Source: an uncultured Bacillota bacterium (GTDB lineage Bacteria > Bacillota > Clostridia > Oscillospirales > Oscillospiraceae). Taken from it: a stretch of DNA of 58,479 nt. Under the pieces are notes generated by a model. That model saw only the letters and a list, made by a program, of their open reading frames with translations. It searched no databases and was not told the DNA's origin. Position 1 is the stretch's first letter, and every line of letters starts with the position of its first letter. The stretch lies in contig CANSXE010000005.1 in NCBI GenBank assembly GCA_947650875.1, positions 1-58,479 on the forward strand, given 5' to 3'. A program made the translations under genes and the position numbers. This document shows, one piece after another, positions 15,317 through 23,336 of the stretch.

Positions 15317-15901
15317 ATGTCCTGTAAAGAGGAATTTATCGAAATTTTCAAGGCCAACATCACCCGGGAGGGGGCGGACAAGCTGCTGGACTATCTGGAG
15401 CACAAAAGCGACTTTTTCACCGCCCCCGCCTCCGCCCGCTACCACGGGGCCTACGAGGGCGGGCTGTGTGAGCACAGCCTGAACGTGTACCACTGTCTGG
15501 TGGACTACCTCCAGCGGGAGCGGGTACAGGAGCTGTACGGCCTGGACTACAGCGGCGAGTCCATCGCCATCGTGGCCCTGTGCCACGACCTGTGCAAGGT
15601 GGGCTGCTACAAAAAAACCTTCCGCAACGTGAAGGACGACGCCACCGGCCAGTGGAGCAAGGTGCCCTCCTACACCTTCGACGACCCCCTGCCCTACGGC
15701 CACGGGGAGAAGAGCGTGTACATCACCAACGGCTTTATCCGCCTCACCCGGGAGGAGGCCATGGCCATCCGCTGGCACATGGGCTTCTCCGGCCCGGAGG
15801 ACAACCGCACCGTGGGCCAGGCCCTGCGCATGTACCCCCTGGCCTTCGCCCTGGCCACGGCGGACATGGAGGCCTCCTACTTTTTGGAGAACGACGAGTA
15901 A
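15317..15901 (+). CDS. HD-domain hydrolase-like protein
   Basis: A 194-residue protein with an HD metal-dependent phosphohydrolase fold. The first metal histidine is in GGLCEHSLNVYHC, the paired HD is in ALCHDLCKVGCY (about residue 95), and a later histidine is in HGEKSVYI and IRWHMGF. These proteins cleave nucleotides or cyclic nucleotides, but the substrate is not predictable here. ATG 15317 follows AAGGAG by 7 bp; an earlier in-frame start lies upstream of the promoter TATAAT and is rejected. It is encoded alone, divergent from sfsA. Confidence 0.82.
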   Translation: MSCKEEFIEIFKANITREGADKLLDYLEHKSDFFTAPASARYHGAYEGGLCEHSLNVYHCLVDYLQRERVQELYGLDYSGESIAIVALCHDLCKVGCYKKTFRNVKDDATGQWSKVPSYTFDDPLPYGHGEKSVYITNGFIRLTREEAMAIRWHMGFSGPEDNRTVGQALRMYPLAFALATADMEASYFLENDE

Positions 15902-16027
15902 AAAAGCCCTCTTAGCCCCGAACCGGCGTGTGTACCCGGAAGAAACCGGAGCACAGGCGGTCAAAATATACTACGGCGGGATGGGAGACCCCGGTGTGAT
16001 AAACAAATGGACAAGCCCCAATCCCGC

Positions 16028-16056
16028 TTGACAATTCCCGCATCCGGTGATATTAT
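16028..16056 (+). promoter_or_regulatory. Promoter of the thrS T-box transcript
   Basis: TTGACA and TATTAT are separated by 17 bp. Transcription is predicted to start near 16063, just before the T-box Stem I. Confidence 0.75.
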
Positions 16057-16062
16057 GTCACT

Positions 16063-16292
16063 GTCAAAAATGGCTTTGACGGAGAAGCGGCCAAAAGAAG
16101 CACCCAGAGAGGAGCGCCAAGTGCTGAAAGCGCTCTGTGCAGAGGTTGTCCAGTACCACTCCGGAGCTGCCCGGGAGGACCGGGACAGGTGCGCCTGTTA
16201 CAGCGCTCACGAGCGACGGCGCGAGCCGTAAGCAGGGTGGAACCGTGGGATGATATCTCACCCCTGAGTCACATTCAGGGGTGGGATTTTTT
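16063..16292 (+). promoter_or_regulatory. T-box leader RNA controlling thrS
   Basis: The 15902-16323 gap holds no gene but a T-box. Stem I closes with GGAG (16081-16084) against CTCC (16159-16162), and the threonine specifier ACC is at 16155-16157 followed by A. The T-box sequence GGGTGGAACCGTGGG lies at 16235-16249. The terminator stem is 16255-16267 with 16275-16287, followed by a T run. Uncharged tRNA-Thr would pair with ACC and with the TGGA bulge, favour the antiterminator and switch thrS on. Confidence 0.93.
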
Positions 16293-16323
16293 CTTGCCCC
16301 TATCAAAACAGGAGGTTATTCAC

Positions 16324-18084
16324 ATGGCAGAAGAAAACAATCAGTACACCTTTGAAAACGAGGAATACCGCAAGACTTACTGGCACACCTGCTCCCACGT
16401 GCTGGCCCAGGCCATGAAGCGGCTCCACCCCGAGGTGAAGCTGGCCATCGGCCCCAGCATCGACAACGGCTTCTACTACGACTTCGACACCCCGGAGCCC
16501 TTCACCGAGGGCCAGCTGGCCGAGCTGGAAGCCGAGATGCGCAAGATTTGCAAGGAGAAGCTGAAGCTGGAGCGTTTCGAGCTGCCCCGGGCGGAGGCCA
16601 TCCAGTTTATGGAGGAGAAGGGCGAGCCCTTCAAGGTGGAGCTGATCAACGACCTGCCCGAGGACGCCGTCATCAGCTTCTACAAGCAGGGGGAGTTCAC
16701 CGACCTGTGCGCCGGTCCTCACTTGGACTCCACCGGCCGGATCAAGGGCAACGCCATCAAGCTCACCGCCTGCAACGCCGCCTACTGGCGGGGGGACTCC
16801 AGCCGGGAGACCCTCCAGCGCATTTACGGCGTGGCCTTCCCCAAGAAGGACGAGCTGGACGAGTACCTGGCCAAGATCGAGGAGGCCAAGAAGCGGGACC
16901 ACCGCCGGCTGGGCAAGGAGCTGGGCCTGTTCATGCTCCGGGACGAGGGCCCCGGCTTCCCCTTCTTCCTGCCCAAGGGCATGACGCTGAAAAACACCCT
17001 CATCGACTACTGGCGGAAGGTCCACAAGAAGTACGGCTATGTGGAGATCTCCACCCCCATCATGCTCAACCGCCAGCTGTGGGAGCGGTCCGGCCACTGG
17101 GACCACTATAAGAACAACATGTACACCACCGTCATCGACGAGGTGGACTTCGCCGTCAAGCCCATGAACTGCCCCGGCGGCATGCTGGTCTACGCCAGCG
17201 AGCCCCACTCCTACCGGGACCTGCCCCTGCGGGTGGGGGAGATCGGCCTGGTCCACCGCCACGAGCTGTCCGGCGCCCTCCACGGCCTGTTCCGGGTGCG
17301 CTGCTTCACCCAGGACGACGCCCACGTGTTCATGACCCGGGACCAGATGAAGGACGTGATCCAGGAGACGGTGCGGCTGTTCGACGAGGTGTACTCCACC
17401 TTCGGCCTGAGCTACACCATCGAGCTGTCCACCATGCCCGAGGACCACATCGGCACCGTGGAGGAGTGGGAGCGCAACCAGGACATCCTCAAGGCCGCCA
17501 TCACCGCCATGGGCAAGGACTTCGTCATCAACGAGGGGGACGGCGCCTTCTACGGTCCCAAGCTGGACTTCCATCTGGCCGACTCCCTGGGCCGGACTTG
17601 GCAGTGCGGCACCATTCAGCTGGACAGCCAGCTGCCCGAGCGGTTCGAGCTGGAGTACACCGGCGAGGACGGCCAGAAGCACCGCCCCGTGATGATCCAC
17701 CGGGTGGTGCTGGGCTCCATCGAGCGGTTCATCGGCGTGATTACCGAGCACTTCGCCGGGGCCTTCCCCGCCTGGCTGGCCCCCGTCCAGGTGAAGGTCC
17801 TCCCCGTCACCGACCGGGCGGAGGAGTACGCCAAACAGGTGGCCGCCCAGCTGGACGGCCAGGGTTTCCGGGTGGAAGTGGACGGCCGCAACGAGAAGAT
17901 CGGCAAAAAGATCCGGGAGGCCACCCTGGAGAAGATCCCCTATATGCTGGTCGTCGGTGACCGGGACATGGAGAACGGCACCGTCTCCGTCCGGCACCGC
18001 TCCGGCGAGGACCTGGGGGCTATGACCCTGGACCAGTTCGCCGCCCTGCTGGGGGACGAGGTCAAGGAAATGACCATCAAGTGA
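16324..18084 (+). CDS. thrS: Threonyl-tRNA synthetase lacking the TGS domain
   Basis: Class II aminoacyl-tRNA synthetase charging tRNA-Thr. The 586 residues are shorter than the usual 640 or so because the N-terminal TGS domain is absent: the protein starts directly before the editing domain. Editing motifs HTCSHVLAQ (about 16-24) and DLCAGPHLD are present, so hydrolysis of Ser-tRNA-Thr should be retained. Catalytic motif 2 region RVRCFTQDDAHVF and motif 3 GSIERFIGVI are present, with zinc ligands in NCPGGM and HRHE. The C-terminal anticodon domain begins near LAPVQVKVLPV. ATG 16324 follows AGGAGG; no TGS coding sequence is seen upstream because the T-box lies there. Confidence 0.96.
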   Translation: MAEENNQYTFENEEYRKTYWHTCSHVLAQAMKRLHPEVKLAIGPSIDNGFYYDFDTPEPFTEGQLAELEAEMRKICKEKLKLERFELPRAEAIQFMEEKGEPFKVELINDLPEDAVISFYKQGEFTDLCAGPHLDSTGRIKGNAIKLTACNAAYWRGDSSRETLQRIYGVAFPKKDELDEYLAKIEEAKKRDHRRLGKELGLFMLRDEGPGFPFFLPKGMTLKNTLIDYWRKVHKKYGYVEISTPIMLNRQLWERSGHWDHYKNNMYTTVIDEVDFAVKPMNCPGGMLVYASEPHSYRDLPLRVGEIGLVHRHELSGALHGLFRVRCFTQDDAHVFMTRDQMKDVIQETVRLFDEVYSTFGLSYTIELSTMPEDHIGTVEEWERNQDILKAAITAMGKDFVINEGDGAFYGPKLDFHLADSLGRTWQCGTIQLDSQLPERFELEYTGEDGQKHRPVMIHRVVLGSIERFIGVITEHFAGAFPAWLAPVQVKVLPVTDRAEEYAKQVAAQLDGQGFRVEVDGRNEKIGKKIREATLEKIPYMLVVGDRDMENGTVSVRHRSGEDLGAMTLDQFAALLGDEVKEMTIK

Positions 18085-18088
18085 GCAT

Positions 18089-18106
18089 AAAAAAGCCCCC
18101 TTGTCT
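18089..18106 (+). repeat. Isolated half-arm of a family B palindromic element
   Basis: AAAAAAGCCCCCTTGTCTG-like sequence just after thrS matches the left end of the family B repeats, but no right half follows. It is probably a decayed copy. Confidence 0.45.
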
Positions 18107-18150
18107 GAACCCAATGTCGTTAAATTAAGGATTTCCTGCACCTGAAAAAA

Positions 18151-18195
18151 GTGCCCACCACCTTTTACATTTTCAAAAGGTGGTGGGCGCTTTTT
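18151..18195. terminator. Strong terminator between thrS and the SLH gene
   Basis: A 16-bp stem (18151-18166 with 18175-18190, one G-U pair) has an 8-base loop, is followed by TTTTT and is preceded by AAAAAA. It works for both convergent genes. Confidence 0.85.
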
Positions 18196-18236
18196 CATGG
18201 CTCTTATGTTGTTAAAATGTCGAAAGCTACCCGCAT

Positions 18237-19253
18237 TTATTTTTCCATAGCCCGGTGCAGGAAGGCGACAATCTGCCCGCGGGTACAGGTAGCGGCGGGA
18301 GAGAAGTTATCGCTGCCTGTGCCGCTGGTAATCTTCTGCTCCACGGCCCAAGCCACAGCTTGCGCATAGTCCGCGCTGGTTGGAACATCGGTAAAATCAG
18401 CCTTACCAGCGGGCGAGGGGCTTCCCGCCGCTTTCCACATATATTCCATCGTCATGGCACGGGTACAATCGGTGTTCGCTCCGAAGGTGGAACCGGACAC
18501 CAAACCCTTTTCAGCGGCCCACAGAGCTGCTTTATAAAAATAATCGGTAGTCTTAACATCGGTGAAAGGATTTGTTACCGTTGGATCCGGCGAACCGTTA
18601 GCACGCCACAAGAAAGTCAAAATCTGCGCTTTGCTACAAGTTGCGTTGGGGGAGAACGTGGTCGCGCTGGTGCCGCTGGTAATATTTTTCTCCACTGCCC
18701 ACTGTACCGCGTCGGCGTAGTAATCGGTGGACTTTACGTCAGTGAACGTGCTGGAATTATTAGAAGAGGGAACGTCAGGGGTTATCGGAGTTGTAGAAGA
18801 GCCAATTTGCAACGAATCCAACGTGACTACAATGTTAGGAAGTTGAACCGGCTTCCCATTTGTTTGAAGATAGTTACTCCAATAACTCCCATCGGTTCTT
18901 ACGGCACAAAGGGGGCCAATATCGGCATATGCTACATCGTCCATGATTTTCGTCGGTGTCCATACGATTTTATATGGATTGACCATGCCGGTACTCTTTA
19001 AATCTGTTTTTGTTGTTCCCAGCTGGTATTCATAATTATTGCCCCAGACCCAAAGAGAATTGTCTAGTTTCACTGCGGCAACACGTCTACTGCCATCGCT
19101 ACTGACCCGTCTTACTCCATCCATAACTTTTACAGGCGTATCAGACGGCTCTGTTGAACCGATTCCCAATTGGCCCTTTTCGTTTTTCACCCAAGCCCAA
19201 AGTGAATGATCGCTCTTGATTGCAAATACATACGATGAGAAACCAAATGTCAT
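18237..19253 (-). CDS. S-layer-homology surface protein with RCC1-like repeats, probably 5'-truncated
   Basis: 338 residues from the first ATG. Residues 1-125 hold RCC1-type propeller repeats (SLWAWVKNEKGQLG, SLWVWGNNYEYQLG). After a serine/threonine linker come three S-layer homology domains (about 175-338) with FTDVKSTDYYADAVQWAVE-like starts, which would bind secondary wall polymer. There is no signal peptide and no ribosome site at the ATG. The same frame stays open upstream to a stop at 19350-19352 and still reads like an RCC1 unit (TDITPVSF, compare SDTPVKV), yet contains no start codon. It is therefore likely the 3' remnant of a longer secreted protein. GC content is visibly lower than its neighbours. 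Confidence 0.72.
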   Translation of the reverse strand: MTFGFSSYVFAIKSDHSLWAWVKNEKGQLGIGSTEPSDTPVKVMDGVRRVSSDGSRRVAAVKLDNSLWVWGNNYEYQLGTTKTDLKSTGMVNPYKIVWTPTKIMDDVAYADIGPLCAVRTDGSYWSNYLQTNGKPVQLPNIVVTLDSLQIGSSTTPITPDVPSSNNSSTFTDVKSTDYYADAVQWAVEKNITSGTSATTFSPNATCSKAQILTFLWRANGSPDPTVTNPFTDVKTTDYFYKAALWAAEKGLVSGSTFGANTDCTRAMTMEYMWKAAGSPSPAGKADFTDVPTSADYAQAVAWAVEQKITSGTGSDNFSPAATCTRGQIVAFLHRAMEK

Positions 19254-19399
19254 GTCAAGCGAAAGAGAACACCATGGACTGCAGGATTTAAAGCTGACTG
19301 GAGTTATGTCAGTAGGGGTTCGAATCTCCTTAATTACACGTTTTATACTTTAATTTTGAAATGTTTGCTATTGGCCAGTGTCACATGGCATCCGAATCT

Positions 19400-19438
19400 A
19401 AAAAAGCCTATACTCCTTGAAGTACAAGGGGTATAGGC
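19400..19438 (-). terminator. Terminator downstream of tRNA-Ser
   Basis: Stem 19406-19419 with 19425-19438 (one mismatch) has a 5-base loop. On the minus strand it is followed by a T run, 70 bp after the tRNA 3' end. Confidence 0.75.
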
Positions 19439-19446
19439 AAAGAACA

Positions 19447-19497
19447 ACCCTACCTAATCTGAACAACTGACAACAATTTGTTCAGATTGGGCAGGGT
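19447..19497. other. Inverted repeat immediately 3' of tRNA-Ser
   Basis: About 18-bp imperfect arms, around AATCTGAACA and TGTTCAGATT, flank a 13-base centre. The repeat lies 9 bp from the tRNA CCA. It has no T tract, so it may be a processing hairpin or an old recombination site. Confidence 0.45.
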
Positions 19498-19506
19498 CGT
19501 TCATTT

Positions 19507-19595
19507 TGGCGCAGCGGGTGGGATTCGAACCCACGTGCAGTTTCCTGCAAACTGATTTCGAGTCAGCCCCGTTATGACCACTTCGATACCGCTGC
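19507..19595 (-). tRNA. tRNA-Ser (CGA)
   Basis: Complete 89-base serine tRNA reading UCG codons. The acceptor stem GCAGCGG pairs with CCGCTGC, the discriminator base is G and CCA is encoded. The anticodon loop is CTCGAAA with anticodon CGA. A long variable arm (TTTGCAGGAAACTGCA) as expected for serine, and the T loop GGGTTCGAATCCC, are intact. Confidence 0.96.
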
Positions 19596-19747
19596 GTATA
19601 TTTTTCGCAACATCAGCCCTCAAAAAGTGCCCCGGAAAAAGGAGAAAACTGATGGAGAGAACTACAAAAAATTTTCTTCCGAATGATACCCCCAAAGCCT
19701 TGCAAAATCAAGACTTTTCAGAAAACTGGTTCCGAAGTGGTCACTCG

Positions 19748-19776
19748 TTTTCGAGTCTGCCCCGCTACGACCACTC
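19748..19776 (-). pseudogene. Degenerate fragment of tRNA-Ser
   Basis: This 29-base stretch matches the D-arm to anticodon-arm part of the neighbouring tRNA-Ser(CGA) at 24 positions, in the same orientation and 190 bp away. The acceptor and T arms are missing. It looks like a decayed duplicate or a recombination remnant. Confidence 0.6.
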
Positions 19777-19888
19777 AAAGGAGCCTATTCAGAATACCAG
19801 ATATTTGGGAAAAAATCAAGAGCTCTGAAAACTTTTATATCGAGGGTATGCTTGCGGCCTTGCAGCCGGTTTGGAGGGAATTTTATCG

Positions 19889-19930
19889 GTTCCGCAGGTC
19901 TGCACTGTTTTCTCAGACCACTTGCGGAAC
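19889..19930. other. Long hairpin overlapping the HAD gene promoter
   Basis: GTTCCGCA-GGTCTG pairs with CAGACC-act-TGCGGAAC around an 11-base loop. It overlaps the -35 box at 19922. An additional short palindrome, TGCGGA / TCCGCA (19923-19938), lies in the spacer and could be an operator. Confidence 0.5.
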
Positions 19931-19950
19931 GGTCCGCAGTTTGGTATACT
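19922..19950 (+). promoter_or_regulatory. Promoter of the HAD phosphatase gene
   Basis: TTGCGG and TATACT are separated by 17 bp, 36 bp before the ATG. Confidence 0.6.
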
Positions 19951-19985
19951 AGGCCTATCACACTGCCGGGTACGGCGGGATAGAA

Positions 19986-20807
19986 ATGAGGAAAACAGCG
20001 GTGTATTCGATTGATTTTCAGAAGAAAAAGGGCTTTATCTGCGACATGGACGGCGTGATTTATCACGGCAACCGGGTTTTGCCCGGCGTTCAGGAGTTTA
20101 TCCAGTGGCTTCATGAGGAGGGAAAATCCTACCTCTTTTTAACCAACAACAGCGGCTCCACCCCTCGGGAGCTCCAGCAAAAGCTGGCCCGTATGGGGCT
20201 TGACGTATCGGAAGAACACTTCTACACCAGCGCCCTGGCCACCGCCGCCTTTTTAAAGAGCCAGACTCCGGGCTGCTCCGTCTACGCCCTGGGGGAGGCG
20301 GGACTGCTCAATGCGCTGTACGACGCGGGCATTACAATGAACGACGTCAACCCCGACTATGTGGTGGTAGGGGAGAGCAAGTCCTACTCTCTTGACACGT
20401 TGACAAGGGCGATTAATCTGGTCCTTGGCGGCGCAAAGCTGATCGGCACCAACTCAGACGTCTCCGGTCCGGCTGAAAACAGCACCGTTCCGGCCTGCGG
20501 CGCGCTGGTCGCCCCCATTGAGATGGCTACCGGCACAAAGGCCTACTTTTGCGGCAAGCCCAATCCGCTGATGATGCGCACCGGCCTGCGTATGCTGAAA
20601 TGCCATTCCGAGGACGCGGTGATGGTGGGGGACCGGATGGACACAGATGTGATTTCCGGGCTGGAGAGCGGTATGTCCACTGTACTGGTCCTCTCCGGCA
20701 TCTCCACGCCGGAGACGCTGAAAACCTGGTCCTACCGCCCGTCTATGATTCTGAACGGCGTGGGCGACATTGTTCGCGCGGCGCGGGGAGAAGGGACAGA
20801 GGGGTAA
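19986..20807 (+). CDS. HAD-IIA family sugar or nucleotide phosphatase (NagD-like)
   Basis: 273-residue haloacid dehalogenase-type hydrolase. Motif I is ICDMDGVIYHGN (nucleophile and acid aspartates near residue 20). Motif II is FLTNNSGSTP, and motifs III/IV are GKPNPLMM and VGDRMDTDVISG. The C2a cap between them, with NPDYVVVGESKSYS, marks the NagD / 4-nitrophenylphosphatase subgroup acting on small phosphorylated metabolites. The ribosome site is modest (GGGATAG). It is convergent with the PhoR-like kinase gene, separated by a hairpin terminator. Confidence 0.88.
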   Translation: MRKTAVYSIDFQKKKGFICDMDGVIYHGNRVLPGVQEFIQWLHEEGKSYLFLTNNSGSTPRELQQKLARMGLDVSEEHFYTSALATAAFLKSQTPGCSVYALGEAGLLNALYDAGITMNDVNPDYVVVGESKSYSLDTLTRAINLVLGGAKLIGTNSDVSGPAENSTVPACGALVAPIEMATGTKAYFCGKPNPLMMRTGLRMLKCHSEDAVMVGDRMDTDVISGLESGMSTVLVLSGISTPETLKTWSYRPSMILNGVGDIVRAARGEGTEG

Positions 20808-20824
20808 CTGTTTCGATTTGAGGG

Positions 20825-20854
20825 AAGGGACTCGCCTGAACAGGTGAGTCCCTT
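20825..20854. terminator. Bidirectional terminator between HAD and kinase genes
   Basis: A 14-bp stem, AAGGGACTCGCCTG and a near-perfect complement, has a 2-base centre. It lies between convergent genes and is followed by CCTTACC rather than a long T run. Confidence 0.65.
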
Positions 20855-20898
20855 ACCATTTGCAAAAGGGATATCCACGTCAATAGCGCGTTTTCCCA

Positions 20899-22596
20899 TC
20901 AGCCGTGCCCGGCTGTTGCAAGCCGGGGAAAGCGGACCGAAATGGTTGTCCCGGAGCCGGCATCGCTGCGCAGCTTGATCTCCCCATGGTGGTATTGTGC
21001 GATGTGTTTGACAATGGAGAGTCCAAGCCCGGTGCCGCCGGAGGCCTTGGAGCGGCTTTTGTCCACCCGGAAGAACCGTTCAAACACACGGGACTGAAAC
21101 TCTGAGGGGATACCGATGCCGGTGTCCCTGACGGTAAGGACGGCCCCCTGCGGCTGTGCGGAAATGTGAATCTCTACAGAGCCATGTTCCACATTATATT
21201 TTACAGCGTTGTCACAGAGGTTATAGGTCATCTCATACAGAAGTCCCCGCACGCCGTGCACCTGGGCGCTTTCCCCTGTAACGGAGAGCCGGACGTGTTT
21301 TTTCTCCCCGCTGTCCCTCAACGCCGCCGCCACGCTGTTGGCAAGCTCCAGAAGGTCTACCGGCTCCCACTCCATGGCGCCGCCCTCATCCAGCTGGGAG
21401 AGATGGATGATATCCTCCACCAGCGCAACCAGCCGCGCGGCTTCCTTGTAGATCAAACCGGAAAATTGCGGGATATCCTCCTGCCTGACCATCCCGTTTT
21501 TCAGCAGCTCCGCGCTGCCCAGGATGGATTGCAGCGGCGTTTTCAGCTCGTGGGACACGTTGGCGGTAAATTCCCGGCGGCTGCGCTCGGCGGATGCCTG
21601 CTCCGTCACGTCGAAGGCCAGCAGCACAGTTCCAATTACGGCTCCGTCCGATTCAATCCGGCTGACATCAATCTGAACTTCACGGCCGTTTTGTTCCGTT
21701 CGAACCTCGCCGTGTCCGTCCTCCAGGGCGGACAGAATAGCCTGGCTCATTTCATGTTCACGGTCTACCGTCAAAAAGTCCTTTCGGATGCAGGAGCGGT
21801 CCGTTCCGAACAGCTTCTGCGCCGCCGGATTGATGCTCAAAATTGTCCCCTTCTGGTCAAGCACGACCAGTCCCTCGTTCATGTTCCCTGTAATCTGCTC
21901 AAACTCGTCGGCCCTGGTCTGAAGCTCACGCACCTGGGCGCTGATTTGACTGCGCTGCCGTTGAATGCGCCGCAGCAGAGGGGTCAGTTCCTCATAAATA
22001 TCCTGTTCCATCGGATGATCCAGATTCAGGCTGTTGAGGGGCTGGACAATTTTCCTTGACATCCAGCCGGCCAGCGCTGCGGAAAGGGCCACTGCAATCA
22101 TTCCCACCAGCAGAATCGGCTGGAGCATCGCCAAAACCAGCGCCAGTACCGTAATCCGGCTGATGGAGATGCGCAGCACAGTTCCGTTATTCAGCGCTCT
22201 GGCATAGTACAGCGTCCGTTCTGTCAGTGTATCGGAGTAACGGACACTGCTGCTCTCGCCCCTGGCAAACGCTTCCTGAATCTCAATCCGCCCCCCGTGG
22301 TTTCCCATGGCTTCCGCCGGCTCAACGGTGTCAAACAGGACAGTGCCATCCGGCGCCACCCAGGTCAGTCGGTAATCCGGCGTCCAGGTATAGCGGTAAT
22401 CCTGAACAGACAGCGCTTCCAGATATGCCTGTCCATGCTCCTCCACCGCGTAGGCCGCAAGCCGCAGCTCATCCTTGAGCTGGCGCTCCTGGGTCTGCGC
22501 AAAATAATCGTACAGACAGCCCATGATAATGCAGAGACTTGCCAGAAGCACTGCGGCAGAGACCAGCAGGATAGAGCGAAAAATTTTTCTTGTCAT
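20899..22596 (-). CDS. phoR: PhoR-like sensor histidine kinase
   Basis: 565 residues. Membrane helices lie at about 8-29 and 150-175 around an extracytoplasmic sensor of roughly 120 residues. A HAMP-like region follows, then a PAS domain (about 232-335, GLVVLDQKGTILSINPAA). The HisKA box NVSHELKTPLQS has its histidine at about 349, and the HATPase carries DNAVKYN, DTGIGIP and GTGLGLSIVKH. This architecture is that of PhoR/WalK kinases. It overlaps the regulator gene by 4 bp (ATGA) and lies beside a Na/Pi cotransporter, so sensing of phosphate status is the best guess, by context. Confidence 0.9.
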   Translation of the reverse strand: MTRKIFRSILLVSAAVLLASLCIIMGCLYDYFAQTQERQLKDELRLAAYAVEEHGQAYLEALSVQDYRYTWTPDYRLTWVAPDGTVLFDTVEPAEAMGNHGGRIEIQEAFARGESSSVRYSDTLTERTLYYARALNNGTVLRISISRITVLALVLAMLQPILLVGMIAVALSAALAGWMSRKIVQPLNSLNLDHPMEQDIYEELTPLLRRIQRQRSQISAQVRELQTRADEFEQITGNMNEGLVVLDQKGTILSINPAAQKLFGTDRSCIRKDFLTVDREHEMSQAILSALEDGHGEVRTEQNGREVQIDVSRIESDGAVIGTVLLAFDVTEQASAERSRREFTANVSHELKTPLQSILGSAELLKNGMVRQEDIPQFSGLIYKEAARLVALVEDIIHLSQLDEGGAMEWEPVDLLELANSVAAALRDSGEKKHVRLSVTGESAQVHGVRGLLYEMTYNLCDNAVKYNVEHGSVEIHISAQPQGAVLTVRDTGIGIPSEFQSRVFERFFRVDKSRSKASGGTGLGLSIVKHIAQYHHGEIKLRSDAGSGTTISVRFPRLATAGHG

Positions 22597-23267
22597 GGCC
22601 GTTCCTCCAGCCGGTAGCCCACGCCGCGCACCGTTTCGATCATCGCCCCGCAGCCGCCCAGCTTCTGCCGGAGGGTCCGGATGTGCATATCCACCGTTCT
22701 GGTCTCGCCGGAGTATTCCCCGCCCCAGACGCTGTCCAGCAGCCGCTCCCTTGTGAATGCCACACCGGGGGAGGAGAGAAACAGCCGCAGCAGCTCAAAT
22801 TCCTTAAATGTAAGGGGAATTCGTTCTCCATTTGCCGTGACGGTATGCTCCGCCAAATCCACAGCCAGATTGCCCGCGGACAAAATGTTCTGTTCCCGTC
22901 CGGGCCGGCACCGGCGCAGCACCGCCCTGACCCGCGACACCATCTCCATCATGCCGAAGGGTTTGACCAGGTAATCGTCCGCGCCCAGGTCCAGGCTCTG
23001 GATTTTATCGTACTCCGCCCCCTTGGCGGTTGCCATTATCACGGGAATCCTGCAGGTCTCGCCGGCTGCCTTCATCTGCTTGAGCAGCTCCACGCCGCTT
23101 TGCCCGGGCAGCATAACATCCAAAATGACAAGCTCCGGCTTTTCGGTTTGCAGCGCGGTCAGAAAGGAATCGCCGTCCGCAAAGCCCCTGGCTTCAAAGC
23201 CGGCGGAGCGCAGGGTATAGAGCTCCAGGCTCTGAATGCTCTCGTCGTCCTCCACACAAAAAATCAT
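22593..23267 (-). CDS. phoB: PhoB-like response regulator
   Basis: 224 residues. The receiver domain starts MIFCVEDDESIQSLEL, with the phospho-acceptor in LVILDVMLPGQSG and the conserved lysine in YLVKPFG. The C-terminal winged helix has LTFKEFELLRLF and RTVDMHIRTLRQKLG, typical of PhoB/PhoP. ATG 23267 is chosen because a full GGAGGTGAT ribosome site sits just upstream; an in-frame ATG at 23297 would place this site inside the coding region. It should bind the TGTAAA-type repeats upstream of the transporter gene, though this is inferred from position. Confidence 0.9.
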   Translation of the reverse strand: MIFCVEDDESIQSLELYTLRSAGFEARGFADGDSFLTALQTEKPELVILDVMLPGQSGVELLKQMKAAGETCRIPVIMATAKGAEYDKIQSLDLGADDYLVKPFGMMEMVSRVRAVLRRCRPGREQNILSAGNLAVDLAEHTVTANGERIPLTFKEFELLRLFLSSPGVAFTRERLLDSVWGGEYSGETRTVDMHIRTLRQKLGGCGAMIETVRGVGYRLEERP

Positions 23268-23336
23268 GGGCGGATCACCTCCTCTCTTCAGGTCCATAGT
23301 GTTTTTCTGTCATTTTATCATAGAAGCCGCCCACAA

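Noticed and set aside
16303-18198. A 631-codon open frame on the minus strand opposite thrS
   Set aside because: It is an antisense shadow caused by high GC third positions: it reads as valine/leucine/histidine-rich nonsense, has no ribosome site and lies over a certain gene. The same applies to long minus frames at 2326-3822, 5512-7320 and 41796-43328, and to plus frames at 8274-9764, 25388-26476 and 53060-54631.
19316-19332. T-arm-like sequence (GGGGTTCGAATCTCC) on the plus strand suggesting another tRNA
   Set aside because: No anticodon arm or acceptor stem can be folded around it, and on the minus strand it is part of the open frame that continues the RCC1 repeat upstream of the surface gene. 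It is treated as coincidence, or at most a break point.
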